Assembly: GCA_943371625.1 (NCBI GenBank)
Contig: CALRVN010000094.1
Location: forward strand, 1 to 11,126
DNA: 11,126 bases
Direction of reading: 5' to 3'
Source: Hyphomicrobium_A sp943371625
GTDB lineage: Bacteria > Pseudomonadota > Alphaproteobacteria > Rhizobiales > Hyphomicrobiaceae
The notes beneath the pieces were generated by a model. That model was given only the letters and a program-made list of their open reading frames with translations, made no database searches and was not told the origin of the DNA. A program made the translations under genes and the position numbers. Shown here in pieces: positions 1 through 6,733 of the stretch; the stretch's first letter is position 1; the number at the start of each line of letters is the position of its first letter.

Positions 1-1
1 T

Positions 2-763
2 ATCTCCGAGTGGGCTGCCCAGAACAACGTTGGCGAATTCTCGACCGGCAAGAAGACCGTCAGCTGCGAGCTCTTCCTAGACGTCATCCTCTTCGACGAG
101 CACACGTGCACGGCATCGGCGACGGTCTGCTGGGGGCCGGACGCGAAGAAGCTCGGCACGCAGTCGGCTGCGGCTCCGGCTGCACCAGGGGCACCGGCCG
201 ATGAGAGCGGCGCGGGCGCACCGCCTGCACCGGTTCGCAAGGCTCACGCGCTCGGCCAGACGACAGAGACGGCAGCTGCTGCTGCCCCGACGGCGCCTGT
301 GGCACCGCCTGCACCTGCAGCGGATGCCGGCCAGGTTGAGGCTGCCCCGACACAGCCGGTCGAGCAGGCCGCTGTTCCTGACGCACCTCCGGTTCCGCTG
401 ACGCCGGCCACGCAAGCAGCCGCAGCGCCTGCCGCTCCTCCGGCGCCGCCTGCCCCTCCTGCTCCGTCGTACTCGGCAGGCTCGGCGGTCGAGACCGGAG
501 CGCTGCAGGCTGGGCAGTCGTTGCCACAGGCCGTCGCGCCGCCAACGGCGAAAGCGTCCGATAAGGATCGTGCTGCCGCAGCATCGGCAGCCGCTTCGGC
601 CGCTGCTGCTGCCGAGCGAGCTGCGCAGGCGGCAGAGACCGCTGCTAACGCTGCCAAGGAAGCTGCCGCTGCAGCCGTTGCTGCCAGCGCCGCCAGCAAG
701 GCCGGGGCCTCAGTTCCTCCGCTCGGTCACGCATCGGGTGCCAAGCCGGTACACGCCGAGTGA
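2..763 (+). CDS. Unrecognised protein, 3' part, Ala/Pro-rich tail (5' truncated)
   Basis: The reading frame is open from the first complete codon of the window to a TGA at 761-763, giving 253 residues with no start in view, so the gene begins upstream. The first ~45 visible residues look like a folded domain, with Trp4, Cys22, Cys36 and Cys43 and alternating hydrophobic positions (ELFLDVILFDEHTC). The remainder is low complexity: a Pro/Ala/Gln-rich stretch (about 57-170), then a strongly Ala-rich segment (about 183-235) with regularly spaced Glu, Lys and Arg that should be helical. I recognise no family. The odd cysteine number and the long flexible tail would suit an exported or surface-tethered protein, but the signal sequence, if any, is outside the window. 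The frame is preferred over the overlapping frames because it is open to the window edge, continues a plausible globular segment, and ends just before a strong terminator. Confidence 0.75.
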   Translation: MSEWAAQNNVGEFSTGKKTVSCELFLDVILFDEHTCTASATVCWGPDAKKLGTQSAAAPAAPGAPADESGAGAPPAPVRKAHALGQTTETAAAAAPTAPVAPPAPAADAGQVEAAPTQPVEQAAVPDAPPVPLTPATQAAAAPAAPPAPPAPPAPSYSAGSAVETGALQAGQSLPQAVAPPTAKASDKDRAAAASAAASAAAAAERAAQAAETAANAAKEAAAAAVAASAASKAGASVPPLGHASGAKPVHAE

Positions 764-788
764 CGGCCTGAAGCGACCTCAAGATTTC

Positions 789-817
789 AAAACGCCCGCG
801 TCAAACGCGGGCGTTTT
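789..817. terminator. Bidirectional rho-independent terminator
   Basis: A perfect 12-bp inverted repeat (AAAACGCCCGCG / CGCGGGCGTTTT) has a 5-nt loop. It gives a GC-rich stem closed by an A tract on one side and a T tract on the other, so it can work on both strands. It lies 25 nt after the stop of the plus-strand gene. It also contains the last codons and stop of the convergent fetB: the fetB TGA (801-803) is in the loop and the final Glu-Asn-Ala-Arg-Val codons are in the stem. Confidence 0.9.
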
Positions 818-1616
818 CGTTTGTGGGGAAGCCGGGCGGAAGCCGCAGGCGGTGGCGCTCGTCGGTAAGGAGAAGCACACCTCCAGCCGCAGCCAGCAGC
901 GAGCCGAGGGCAGTGGCGCCGGCGATCAGGAACATGATCATCACCTGATACTTCGCGGCTCCGACCGGATCGGCGCCGGCAATGATCTGGCCGGTCATCA
1001 TGCCGGGAAGCGCGACGATACCGGTGGTCGCCATGGAGTTGAGCATAGGCGTCAGCCCCGTGCGTAGCGCAGAGCGCAGTGGCCCGGACAGCGCCTCGAA
1101 GCGATGAGCACCGAGCGACAAGCGCGCCTCGACGGCGGCACGGTCGCGGTGGGTCGCTTCGCTCAGGCTTTCGAGTACCAGGGCGATCGCGGTCATGGTG
1201 TTACCGAGGATCATGCCGAGGATCGGCAGGATGTAGCGCGGCGCGTACCAGGGATCTGGCGAGACGACGAAACCGACGCCGAATACGGTGACGAAGGTTC
1301 CGACGAACAGCAGCGTCGAAGAGCTGAGTCCCATCAGCGGCCAAGCCGCGATGCGGTGGTTCAAGCGCGCGACGATCTCGACGCCGGCGGCGACGACCAT
1401 GACCAGAGCGAAGACAATGGTCCAGCCCGGCGACGACTGCGCGAAGATGAACTTCAGCACGATGCCGATGAGCGAGAGCTGCACCACCATGCGCGCGGCC
1501 GCGATGGCGATGCTGCGCTCGAGGCCGAGGCGAAACGCCCAGGAAATCCCTCCATTGATGATGAGCAGCGCTGCCGCGAGCAGGAGATCCCAATAGCTGA
1601 GCGGCACATAGTTCAT
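801..1616 (-). CDS. fetB: FetB-like ABC transporter permease (iron export, UPF0014)
   Basis: This 271-residue polytopic inner-membrane protein matches the UPF0014/FetB (YbbM) family. Visible hallmarks are ARLNHRI near residue 85, LPILGMILGN near 132, and PGMMTGQIIAGADPVGAAKY near 205, with hydrophobic segments through most of the length and a polar cytoplasmic loop (ESLSEATHRDRAAVEARLSL). Length is close to the E. coli protein as I recall it (about 260). In E. coli, FetAB exports iron and protects against oxidative stress; substrate identity here is by homology only. The start ATG overlaps the fetA stop as ATGA, indicating translational coupling. The 3' end is unusual because the stop codon lies inside the bidirectional terminator shared with the convergent gene. 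Confidence 0.9.
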   Translation of the reverse strand: MNYVPLSYWDLLLAAALLIINGGISWAFRLGLERSIAIAAARMVVQLSLIGIVLKFIFAQSSPGWTIVFALVMVVAAGVEIVARLNHRIAAWPLMGLSSSTLLFVGTFVTVFGVGFVVSPDPWYAPRYILPILGMILGNTMTAIALVLESLSEATHRDRAAVEARLSLGAHRFEALSGPLRSALRTGLTPMLNSMATTGIVALPGMMTGQIIAGADPVGAAKYQVMIMFLIAGATALGSLLAAAGGVLLLTDERHRLRLPPGFPTNENARV

Positions 1617-2233
1617 AGCGCTGCGCTCGCTCCAGCTTCGGCTGCGGGCTTCTCTTTCGAGAGCACGAGGCGTGCATGCGAGAGGCGCTCGACTTGCGCC
1701 TCGTCGTGGCTGACGAGGACGACGCTTCGCCCGGACAGCAGCTGGAATTTGATCAGCTCTTCCACGAGCGCGGTGCTTTGTGGGTCTAATCCGCCGGTCG
1801 GCTCGTCAAGGAGGAGCACCTTGGGCTCATCGAGCAGCGCGCGCACGAGCGCGAGCCGCTGGCGCTCTCCGGTCGAAAGCAATGCCACGGGCCGATCGAG
1901 CAATGCGGGATTGAGATCGAGCGATCGCAGCATCCGATCGAGCTTGGTCTTCGGCACGGGCGCCGGAAGACATCCGCGCGGTGCGTCGCTCCACCATGCT
2001 GGCTCGGCAGCGCAATAGCGGATGCGGCGACGCCATTCGTGCGCGGGAGCCTCGGAGCGTTCTTGTCCGTCGAGGACGACGCGGCCTGATGCCGGATCGA
2101 GGTCGGCGAGCGCGCGCAACAGAAGCGTCTTGCCGGCTCCCGAGGCGCCCTGGACGGCGAGGCACTCGCCGTCGGCAACCTCGAACGTCAGCGGCTTGAG
2201 GCCCCCAACCTGCAGTTGTTCGACACGGAGCAC
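1613..2233 (-). CDS. fetA: FetA-like ABC transporter ATP-binding protein
   Basis: This 206-residue ABC ATPase pairs with the FetB-like permease. Visible motifs are Walker A GASGAGKT (29-36), signature LSTGE (119-123, followed by RQRLALVRAL), Walker B VLLLDEP (139-145), D-loop GGLD (147-150) and the H-loop His176. The Q-loop region reads YCAAEPAWW (73-81), with Ala76/Glu77 where most ABC ATPases have Gln. The start is a GTG preceded by AAGGA about 7 nt upstream. The C-terminal tail after about residue 190 is an Ala/Glu-rich extension. The gene overlaps fetB by 4 nt, so the two products probably form one complex at the inner membrane. It follows chpT on the same strand after 78 nt without a strong terminator, so read-through from chpT is possible. 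The FetA name rests mainly on the partner gene, because ATPases of this class resemble one another. Confidence 0.85.
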   Translation of the reverse strand: MLRVEQLQVGGLKPLTFEVADGECLAVQGASGAGKTLLLRALADLDPASGRVVLDGQERSEAPAHEWRRRIRYCAAEPAWWSDAPRGCLPAPVPKTKLDRMLRSLDLNPALLDRPVALLSTGERQRLALVRALLDEPKVLLLDEPTGGLDPQSTALVEELIKFQLLSGRSVVLVSHDEAQVERLSHARLVLSKEKPAAEAGASAAL

Positions 2234-2311
2234 GGCGTTTCCTTGCGCCTCAGAGGGCGGCGAGGAGGGTTAGCAGGTTCGGCGCGGGCATCGCCAGAGC
2301 CGGCGACGGGC

Positions 2312-2953
2312 TCAGGCAGGCTTTGCTGAAAGAAGGATGTCGGCGCCGTCCTGCAGCACAGCTAGGCGCATGCCTGCTGTAGTAGCAAGGCGGCAGGTGT
2401 AATAGGCCTGAATGGTCATGGCATCGAGCGGCGGGGTGTGCTCGCCGGAGATGAACTCGGCGAGGTGGAGCGGCGCGCGGGCGTTGGTGCCTTTGCAGCG
2501 CACAAGAAAGCTCGGGTTCTCCATGGTGCCGGCCATTTGGAGATCCATGTCGCCGCCGCGCGGCAGCGCCGTGATCGCGCTCGCGACCATATTGAGCAAA
2601 AGCTTAGCCTTGTCCTTCGGCATATGGCCGGGCGGGCAGCGCCAGATAAGATTGTGCTTACCCTTGCCGACGAAGCCGCGGGAGATCTGCTCCGCGGTGC
2701 CGAGGTCGATCATCGAGCCGGCCGAGCCGGCGGCGCCGAAGGCGAAGCGGCAGAATTGGAGCCGGGCCGAGGCCTGCTCGGTCACATTGCGAATGACGTC
2801 AAGGGCGTAGTTCTTGGCTTCCTGGTCGTCGTCCTCGTCGAGAATCTCGAGGCCATTGTAGATGGCGCCGACAGGTCCGATAACGTCGTGACAAATCTTG
2901 CTCGAGATCAATGCAGCGAGTTCAAGGTCCGTCGGATTGGCGCGCTCGCCCAT
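2312..2953 (-). CDS. chpT: ChpT histidine phosphotransferase (CtrA phosphorelay)
   Basis: This 213-residue cytoplasmic protein matches ChpT, which takes phosphate from the CckA receiver domain and passes it to CtrA and CpdR in alphaproteobacteria. The dimerisation/phosphotransfer helix is clear: LAALISSKICHDVIGPVGAI, with the expected phospho-acceptor His22. A second helix follows (ARLQFCRFAFGAAGS), then a degenerate histidine-kinase-like ATPase fold from about residue 85 to the end (LLLNMVASAITALPRGG). An in-frame ATG 20 codons upstream (3013) would give 233 residues. I chose 2953 because AAGGGGG sits 5 nt before it and homologues begin close to the LAALIS helix. It is divergent from cysQ across about 250 nt and followed on the same strand by fetAB. 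In Brucella I recall chpT lying beside the DUF1134 gene eipA; here cysQ separates them. Confidence 0.92.
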   Translation of the reverse strand: MGERANPTDLELAALISSKICHDVIGPVGAIYNGLEILDEDDDQEAKNYALDVIRNVTEQASARLQFCRFAFGAAGSAGSMIDLGTAEQISRGFVGKGKHNLIWRCPPGHMPKDKAKLLLNMVASAITALPRGGDMDLQMAGTMENPSFLVRCKGTNARAPLHLAEFISGEHTPPLDAMTIQAYYTCRLATTAGMRLAVLQDGADILLSAKPA

Positions 2954-2958
2954 CGATG

Positions 2959-2965
2959 CCCCCTT
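2959..2965 (-). promoter_or_regulatory. Ribosome binding site deciding the chpT start
   Basis: On the minus strand AAGGGGG precedes the ATG at 2953 by 5 nt. No comparable purine run precedes the upstream in-frame ATG at 3013, so the shorter ChpT is favoured. Confidence 0.7.
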
Positions 2966-3205
2966 AAGGATGTCGCAGAAACGAATGCCGAAGCCGGATC
3001 TGGCCATCGACACGCGGGACGCTCGTTACGCGCGCCGACGGTCCGCTTGCGAAGTGCTCACGCCATCTGATACACGCGCCGCAACTTCCATGCAAAGGCC
3101 GGACCTGCAATTTGCCTCTCTAGTCGCTGAAGCATCACGTGCGGCGGACTTGGAGTGTGGCCAGCGGTGCAGAGCCTGGCCATCGAATCAGAGTGCGAAC
3201 GGGTA
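2966..3205. other. Divergent intergenic region between chpT and cysQ
   Basis: About 240 nt separate the two divergent start codons, so promoters for both should lie here. I found no convincing -35/-10 pair and no full CtrA box (TTAA-N7-TTAA). The part nearest cysQ stays open in the cysQ frame back to a GTG at 3155, so up to 17 extra residues could be encoded. Confidence 0.5.
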
Positions 3206-4027
3206 ATGAAGCTAGAGGAACACGCAGCACTGGTCGAGGCATTGCTGCCCGCTGTTCTAGCGGCCGGGCGGGTCGAGATGCGCCATTTCGCGGCCGGTGT
3301 TGCGGTGGAGACGAAGGCCGATACGACGCCCGTGACGATAGCCGACCACGAGGCGGAGGAGATCCTCACCGAAGCACTGCACAAAACCGCTCCGGGTGTG
3401 CCGGTGATCGCAGAAGAGGCGGTGGCAGCAGGTCGCGTTCCGGCGGTGCGGGATTCGTTCTTTCTCGTCGATCCGCTGGACGGCACGCGCGCCTTCATCA
3501 AGGGCAGCGCGGAGTTCACGGTCAACATCGGACTGATCGTCGATGGCAAGCCGATATTCGGGATCATCTATGCCCCGGCGCTCAATCAGTTTTACGCGAC
3601 GCTGGGACCGAACCATTCGATCGAGGCGTCGATCCCGGCGAGCGATGAAGGGACGAGCCTTTCCTGTTACACCGTGAGCCGGCTTGCGACGCGGGTGCCG
3701 GACCCAAATGCGCTCATCGCCTTTACGAGCCGCTCGCACGCTACGCAGAGCACCGACGAGTTCCTGCAGCACCTACCCATTACCGAGAAACGCAAGGCAA
3801 GTTCGTCGATCAAGTTCTGCCTAATCGCGCGCGGCGAAGCGGACCTTTACGCGCGGCTGGGGCAGACGAGCGAATGGGACACGGCCGCGGGGCAGGCGAT
3901 CCTGACCGCGGCGGGGGGCTGCGTCACGACCCTGGACGGCGCGCCGTTGCAGTACGGAAAGCGGGACGGGGGGTATGCGAACCCCAAGTTCATCGCGTGG
4001 GCGCGCGAGCCGATCCTGCGTCCCTAG
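3206..4027 (+). CDS. cysQ: CysQ 3'(2'),5'-bisphosphate nucleotidase
   Basis: This 273-residue enzyme belongs to the Mg2+-dependent, Li+-sensitive inositol monophosphatase/CysQ superfamily and dephosphorylates 3'-phosphoadenosine 5'-phosphate to AMP, clearing the by-product of sulfate activation. All metal-site motifs are present: KADTTPVTIADHEAEEIL (37-54, with Asp39 and Asp47), the acidic pair Glu70-Glu71, DPLDGTRAFI (89-98) and EWDTAAGQAIL (223-233, catalytic Asp225). The length fits alphaproteobacterial CysQ. The start is uncertain: ATG 3206 has only a weak purine stretch upstream, and a GTG at 3155 would add 17 residues with no obvious family similarity. CysQ acts in the cytoplasm, possibly at the inner membrane. 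It is divergent from chpT and followed 126 nt later by the DUF1134 gene. An inositol monophosphatase activity cannot be excluded, but the overall pattern is closer to CysQ. Confidence 0.9.
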   Translation: MKLEEHAALVEALLPAVLAAGRVEMRHFAAGVAVETKADTTPVTIADHEAEEILTEALHKTAPGVPVIAEEAVAAGRVPAVRDSFFLVDPLDGTRAFIKGSAEFTVNIGLIVDGKPIFGIIYAPALNQFYATLGPNHSIEASIPASDEGTSLSCYTVSRLATRVPDPNALIAFTSRSHATQSTDEFLQHLPITEKRKASSSIKFCLIARGEADLYARLGQTSEWDTAAGQAILTAAGGCVTTLDGAPLQYGKRDGGYANPKFIAWAREPILRP

Positions 4028-4060
4028 CCCCGCGGGTCAGGTGCCGCAATAAGGTCACAA

Positions 4061-4117
4061 GCAATCGCCGATCGGCCACACTTTCGCACTAGTCTCAATC
4101 GAAGCCTTTGCGATTGC
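4061..4117. repeat. Spaced inverted repeat upstream of the DUF1134 gene
   Basis: GCAATCGC (4061-4068) and its exact reverse complement GCGATTGC (4110-4117) are separated by 41 nt between the cysQ stop and the DUF1134 start. It could be a paired protein-binding site or a chance occurrence; no function can be read from it. Confidence 0.35.
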
Positions 4118-4140
4118 CGGTGGCGTTAAGCGCCTGCCGG
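4117..4140 (+). promoter_or_regulatory. Imperfect leader hairpin before the DUF1134 gene
   Basis: CCGG-T-GGCG / CGCC-TG-CCGG can fold with a TTAAG loop, ending 13 nt before the ATG at 4154. It is followed by GGTTTG rather than a T run, so it is a poor terminator for cysQ. It may instead be a structured leader of the DUF1134 mRNA, whose ATG has no clear Shine-Dalgarno sequence. Confidence 0.35.
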
Positions 4141-4153
4141 GTTTGCACAAACA

Positions 4154-5044
4154 ATGGATAAGCCGATGGCGCTGCATTCGCGCGGACGTCGCCTCCGTTT
4201 CGCTATCTCTTCGCTCGCTGTTCTTGTGGCCGCGGCCGGATACGCACCGGCGCTGCAGGCCCAGGAGTCTGGAACTGGCTATGGCCCGTATTCGGGTGGC
4301 CGCACAGGCGGGGACGATTCCTACAAGCCGCCGGCGAGCGACGCTCAAAGCGCGCCGCAATCCGACAGCGGCGGGTCGGCGTACCAGCCGCCCTATCGCC
4401 CCGGCGGCACGTATCGCGAGGACGACAACTATCGCCGCTATGACGGTGATCGCGCTGCGGCGGCACCGCCCAACGAGCCGGGGCCGGGCTACGGCGAGCC
4501 GTACCATGCGCCGGGCGAGCAGCCCTATGACGATCGAGGCGGGGGCGGACCTCCGCCCGGTGGCGGCTACTCGCAGAACGAGATCATCCAGGCGGGAGGC
4601 GAGTTCTTTGGCTCAGTAAGCAAAGGGCTCGCCAGCGTGATCGAGCACGCCTTTGCCAAGTCCGGGCGGCCGAACGGCTATATCCTCGGCACCGATGCCG
4701 GCGGCGCCTTCGTTGCCGGGCTGCGGTACGGGGAGGGCACCCTCTACACCAAGGATGCGGGGTCGCATAAGGTTTACTGGCAGGGGCCGTCGATCGGATA
4801 CGACTTCGGCGGCGAGGGCTCGAAAACCATGGTTCTGGTTTACAATCTGCGGGATCCCTCGCAGATTTACGAGCGTTACGCGGGTGTCCAGGGCTCGGCC
4901 TACATCGTGGGCGGCGTGGGCATCCAGTTCCAGCAGAATGGCAATGTCACGCTGGCGCCTATCCGGTCGGGAATTGGTTTACGGCTAGGTGCGAACATCG
5001 GATATTTGAAGTATACCCGCGAGCCTACGTGGAACCCATTTTGA
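4154..5044 (+). CDS. eipA: DUF1134/EipA-like periplasmic envelope protein
   Basis: This 296-residue exported protein has a C-terminal DUF1134 domain. The N-terminus is a Sec-type signal peptide: basic HSRGRRLR, a hydrophobic core, and likely cleavage after ALQA near residue 36. A low-complexity linker follows (about 37-138), rich in Gly, Pro, Tyr and Asp. The DUF1134 domain (about 139-296) starts YSQNEIIQAGGEFFGSVSKG and contains GYILGTDAGGAFVAGLRYG, VYWQGPSIGYDFGGEGSK and GVGIQFQQNG. In Brucella, EipA is a periplasmic small beta-barrel needed for envelope integrity and, as I recall, controlled by CtrA. That protein is about 200 residues, so the ~100-residue linker is an expansion. A second ATG at codon 5 (4166) is an alternative start, with GGATAAG just upstream. 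The domain assignment is secure; equivalence to EipA function is inferred. Confidence 0.88.
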   Translation: MDKPMALHSRGRRLRFAISSLAVLVAAAGYAPALQAQESGTGYGPYSGGRTGGDDSYKPPASDAQSAPQSDSGGSAYQPPYRPGGTYREDDNYRRYDGDRAAAAPPNEPGPGYGEPYHAPGEQPYDDRGGGGPPPGGGYSQNEIIQAGGEFFGSVSKGLASVIEHAFAKSGRPNGYILGTDAGGAFVAGLRYGEGTLYTKDAGSHKVYWQGPSIGYDFGGEGSKTMVLVYNLRDPSQIYERYAGVQGSAYIVGGVGIQFQQNGNVTLAPIRSGIGLRLGANIGYLKYTREPTWNPF

Positions 5045-5193
5045 GTCGCAGCGCGGCTTCATGAGGTATGCTCCAGGTGGAGACGCGCCGGAATGAGATC
5101 ATTGCGCAACCAACTCAAGTGCTTGACGATCATGGCCCAGGGGTTGCGCCTGGCCACGTCCTTGCCGCGCGCCTCGGTTAGCCGGTTCGATAC

Positions 5194-5198
5194 GAGGA
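5194..5198 (+). promoter_or_regulatory. Ribosome binding site for the GTG start at 5206
   Basis: GAGGA lies 7 nt before the GTG and supports that start over the in-frame ATG at 5221. In the rest of the preceding gap (5045-5193) I see no terminator and no convincing promoter. Confidence 0.6.
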
Positions 5199-5205
5199 CG
5201 CAGGC

Positions 5206-6666
5206 GTGATCACGATCGAGATGGTCATGCTGGCGACGCTGGGCTTCCTTACGGCGGCTCTGCTGGCGCTGTTCATCGCTCCGCTTTACCGTCGGCGCGT
5301 GGCGCGGTTGACGACCGATGCGCTCAAACGCTCGATGCCGCTCACCGAGACGGAGATCCGCGCCGACAAGGATCGCCTGCGGGCCGAATACGCCATCCGC
5401 ATCCATAAGCTCGAGACCAAGGTCGAGGAAGCCGCGGAAGCCTCTGCAAGGCAGATGGTCGAGCTGAACCGTCGCGATGCGAACATCAGCGACCTCGAAG
5501 GCGAGCTTGGCCGCCAGCGCACGGCGCTGGAAGAGCACGAGAACGCACGGCGCGTGCTCGAGCAGACGATCATGGACCGGCTGCCGAAGGTCGAGCATCG
5601 GCTGGCCGAAGCACGCAAGCTGCTTTTCCAGCGCGATCGCGAGATCGTCGCGCTGACGCAGTCGAGCGAGAAGCAGTCGCGTGCGCTCGACGAAGTCACA
5701 CAGATCAACGCGCAGCAAACCGACGAAGTGCATCGCCTCAAGGCCGCGCTCAACACGCGCGCGTCGCGCAATCGCGATGGCCTCGGCGATCCGCGCTACG
5801 ACGGCGAAGTCGCGCTGCGCACCGAGATCGAATCCCTGCGCGCCAAGACGCGCGATCAGACGGCGCTCATCGCGCGGCTGCAGTCCCTGGTCTCGCGCGC
5901 GGGTCCGGCTGCCGAAGGCGCGGACAATACCATTGGCAAGGGCGCGGGCGATGCCATGCGTCCGGCCAAGGTTCGTGCGGGACAGGCAGCTGCCGACGCG
6001 ACGACGCCGCCGGCTCTCAAGGCTGTCGACAGAACGCCGGAGACGCCCGATCCGCAGGCGCAGAACGAGATCCGGCGGCTCAAATCCGTCAATCAGGATC
6101 AGGCTGCCGAGCTGTCGCGCATCAAGGCGGCGCTTGCCACCTACGAAGCGGCGGATAGTGACGACCGCGGCGTCAAGGAGAGCAAGATCGCGCTGAAGGC
6201 GCGGCTGTCGGCGCTGCAGGCGCTTACGGACGAGCAAACCGGGACGATCCAGACGCTGCGCACGGAGCTTGCCGCGGGCAACGAGAAGCTGGCGCGGCAG
6301 GCGGCATATTTCATGGAAGAGATGCGGCGCCTCGGTTCCGTGCCGGCTCAGGGCCCTTCGCGTCGCGGGCCGGATGCGGCGGAAGCCGGGAAACGGCCGC
6401 TCGCCGATCGCATCAACGATCCCCGCGTTGCGCGTTTTCCGGGTGCGAGCCCAGTAGAGGAAAGTCCTGCCGCCGAGGCGGAGCCACGGCGCGGAGGCGG
6501 GTTCCTGAAGGCGATGGATGCTGCGGCGCTGCCGGCCGAGACGCGCGTCGAGCACGCGCCGGGGCAGGACGTGGCGAACGGGGAAGCCGCACCGGCCGAC
6601 GTCAAGCGCACGCGCAAGGCGCGACTGCTCGACCGCATTACCGGCCTCGACAAGAACTCAGCTTAA
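5206..6666 (+). CDS. One-TM, coiled-coil protein of unknown function
   Basis: This 486-residue protein has one N-terminal membrane anchor (about residues 6-28, LATLGFLTAALLALFIAPLY) followed by Arg-rich RRR, which predicts the bulk in the cytoplasm. Residues about 44-200 and 280-390 are charged and heptad-like (Leu/Ile/Ala with Glu/Arg/Lys), indicating two coiled-coil stretches separated by an Ala/Pro-rich linker (about 230-280). The segment SMPLTETEIRADKDRLRAEY (about 43-62) resembles a conserved stretch I recall in uncharacterised Hyphomicrobiales proteins. The C-terminal ~100 residues are mostly disordered but end in a short basic, amphipathic RKARLLDRITGLD. Architecture suggests a membrane-attached scaffold or spacer, perhaps in envelope or division processes; no enzymatic motif is seen. 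It follows the DUF1134 gene by 161 nt on the same strand and converges with the bactofilin. The 498-codon antisense frame over it is a GC-rich shadow. Confidence 0.88.
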   Translation: MITIEMVMLATLGFLTAALLALFIAPLYRRRVARLTTDALKRSMPLTETEIRADKDRLRAEYAIRIHKLETKVEEAAEASARQMVELNRRDANISDLEGELGRQRTALEEHENARRVLEQTIMDRLPKVEHRLAEARKLLFQRDREIVALTQSSEKQSRALDEVTQINAQQTDEVHRLKAALNTRASRNRDGLGDPRYDGEVALRTEIESLRAKTRDQTALIARLQSLVSRAGPAAEGADNTIGKGAGDAMRPAKVRAGQAAADATTPPALKAVDRTPETPDPQAQNEIRRLKSVNQDQAAELSRIKAALATYEAADSDDRGVKESKIALKARLSALQALTDEQTGTIQTLRTELAAGNEKLARQAAYFMEEMRRLGSVPAQGPSRRGPDAAEAGKRPLADRINDPRVARFPGASPVEESPAAEAEPRRGGGFLKAMDAAALPAETRVEHAPGQDVANGEAAPADVKRTRKARLLDRITGLDKNSA

Positions 6667-6690
6667 TAGACAGAGCCGATCGTCATCCGA

Positions 6691-6714
6691 GAAGCGACCG
6701 GCCGCGGTCGCTTC
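6691..6714. terminator. Hairpin between convergent genes, probable terminator
   Basis: GAAGCGACCG and CGGTCGCTTC form a perfect 10-bp stem with a 4-nt loop. It lies midway between the stop of the coiled-coil gene (6666) and the stop of the bactofilin (6734). No T run follows on either strand, so it is weaker than a classical intrinsic terminator or may act mainly to protect 3' ends. Confidence 0.6.
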
Positions 6715-6733
6715 CCCGGTATGACTTTGCGCT

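Noticed and set aside
84..699. Antisense ORFs across the Ala/Pro-rich gene
   Set aside because: Low-complexity GC-rich repeats open all frames. Only the plus frame ending at 763 also contains a plausible globular segment and ends before a terminator.
1104..2018. 304-codon plus-strand ORF across fetB and fetA
   Set aside because: It spans two well-supported minus-strand genes and is rich in Arg, Ser and Asp with no motif.
4126..4130. TTAAG as a CtrA half-site upstream of the DUF1134 gene
   Set aside because: Only half of the TTAA-N7-TTAA box is present and it sits in a hairpin loop; too short to call.
5059..6555. 498-codon antisense ORF over the coiled-coil gene
   Set aside because: It is Arg/Leu-rich, has no recognisable motif or ribosome binding site, and mirrors the codon pattern of the well-supported plus-strand gene. 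It would also run into the DUF1134 3' flank. It is a GC-driven shadow.
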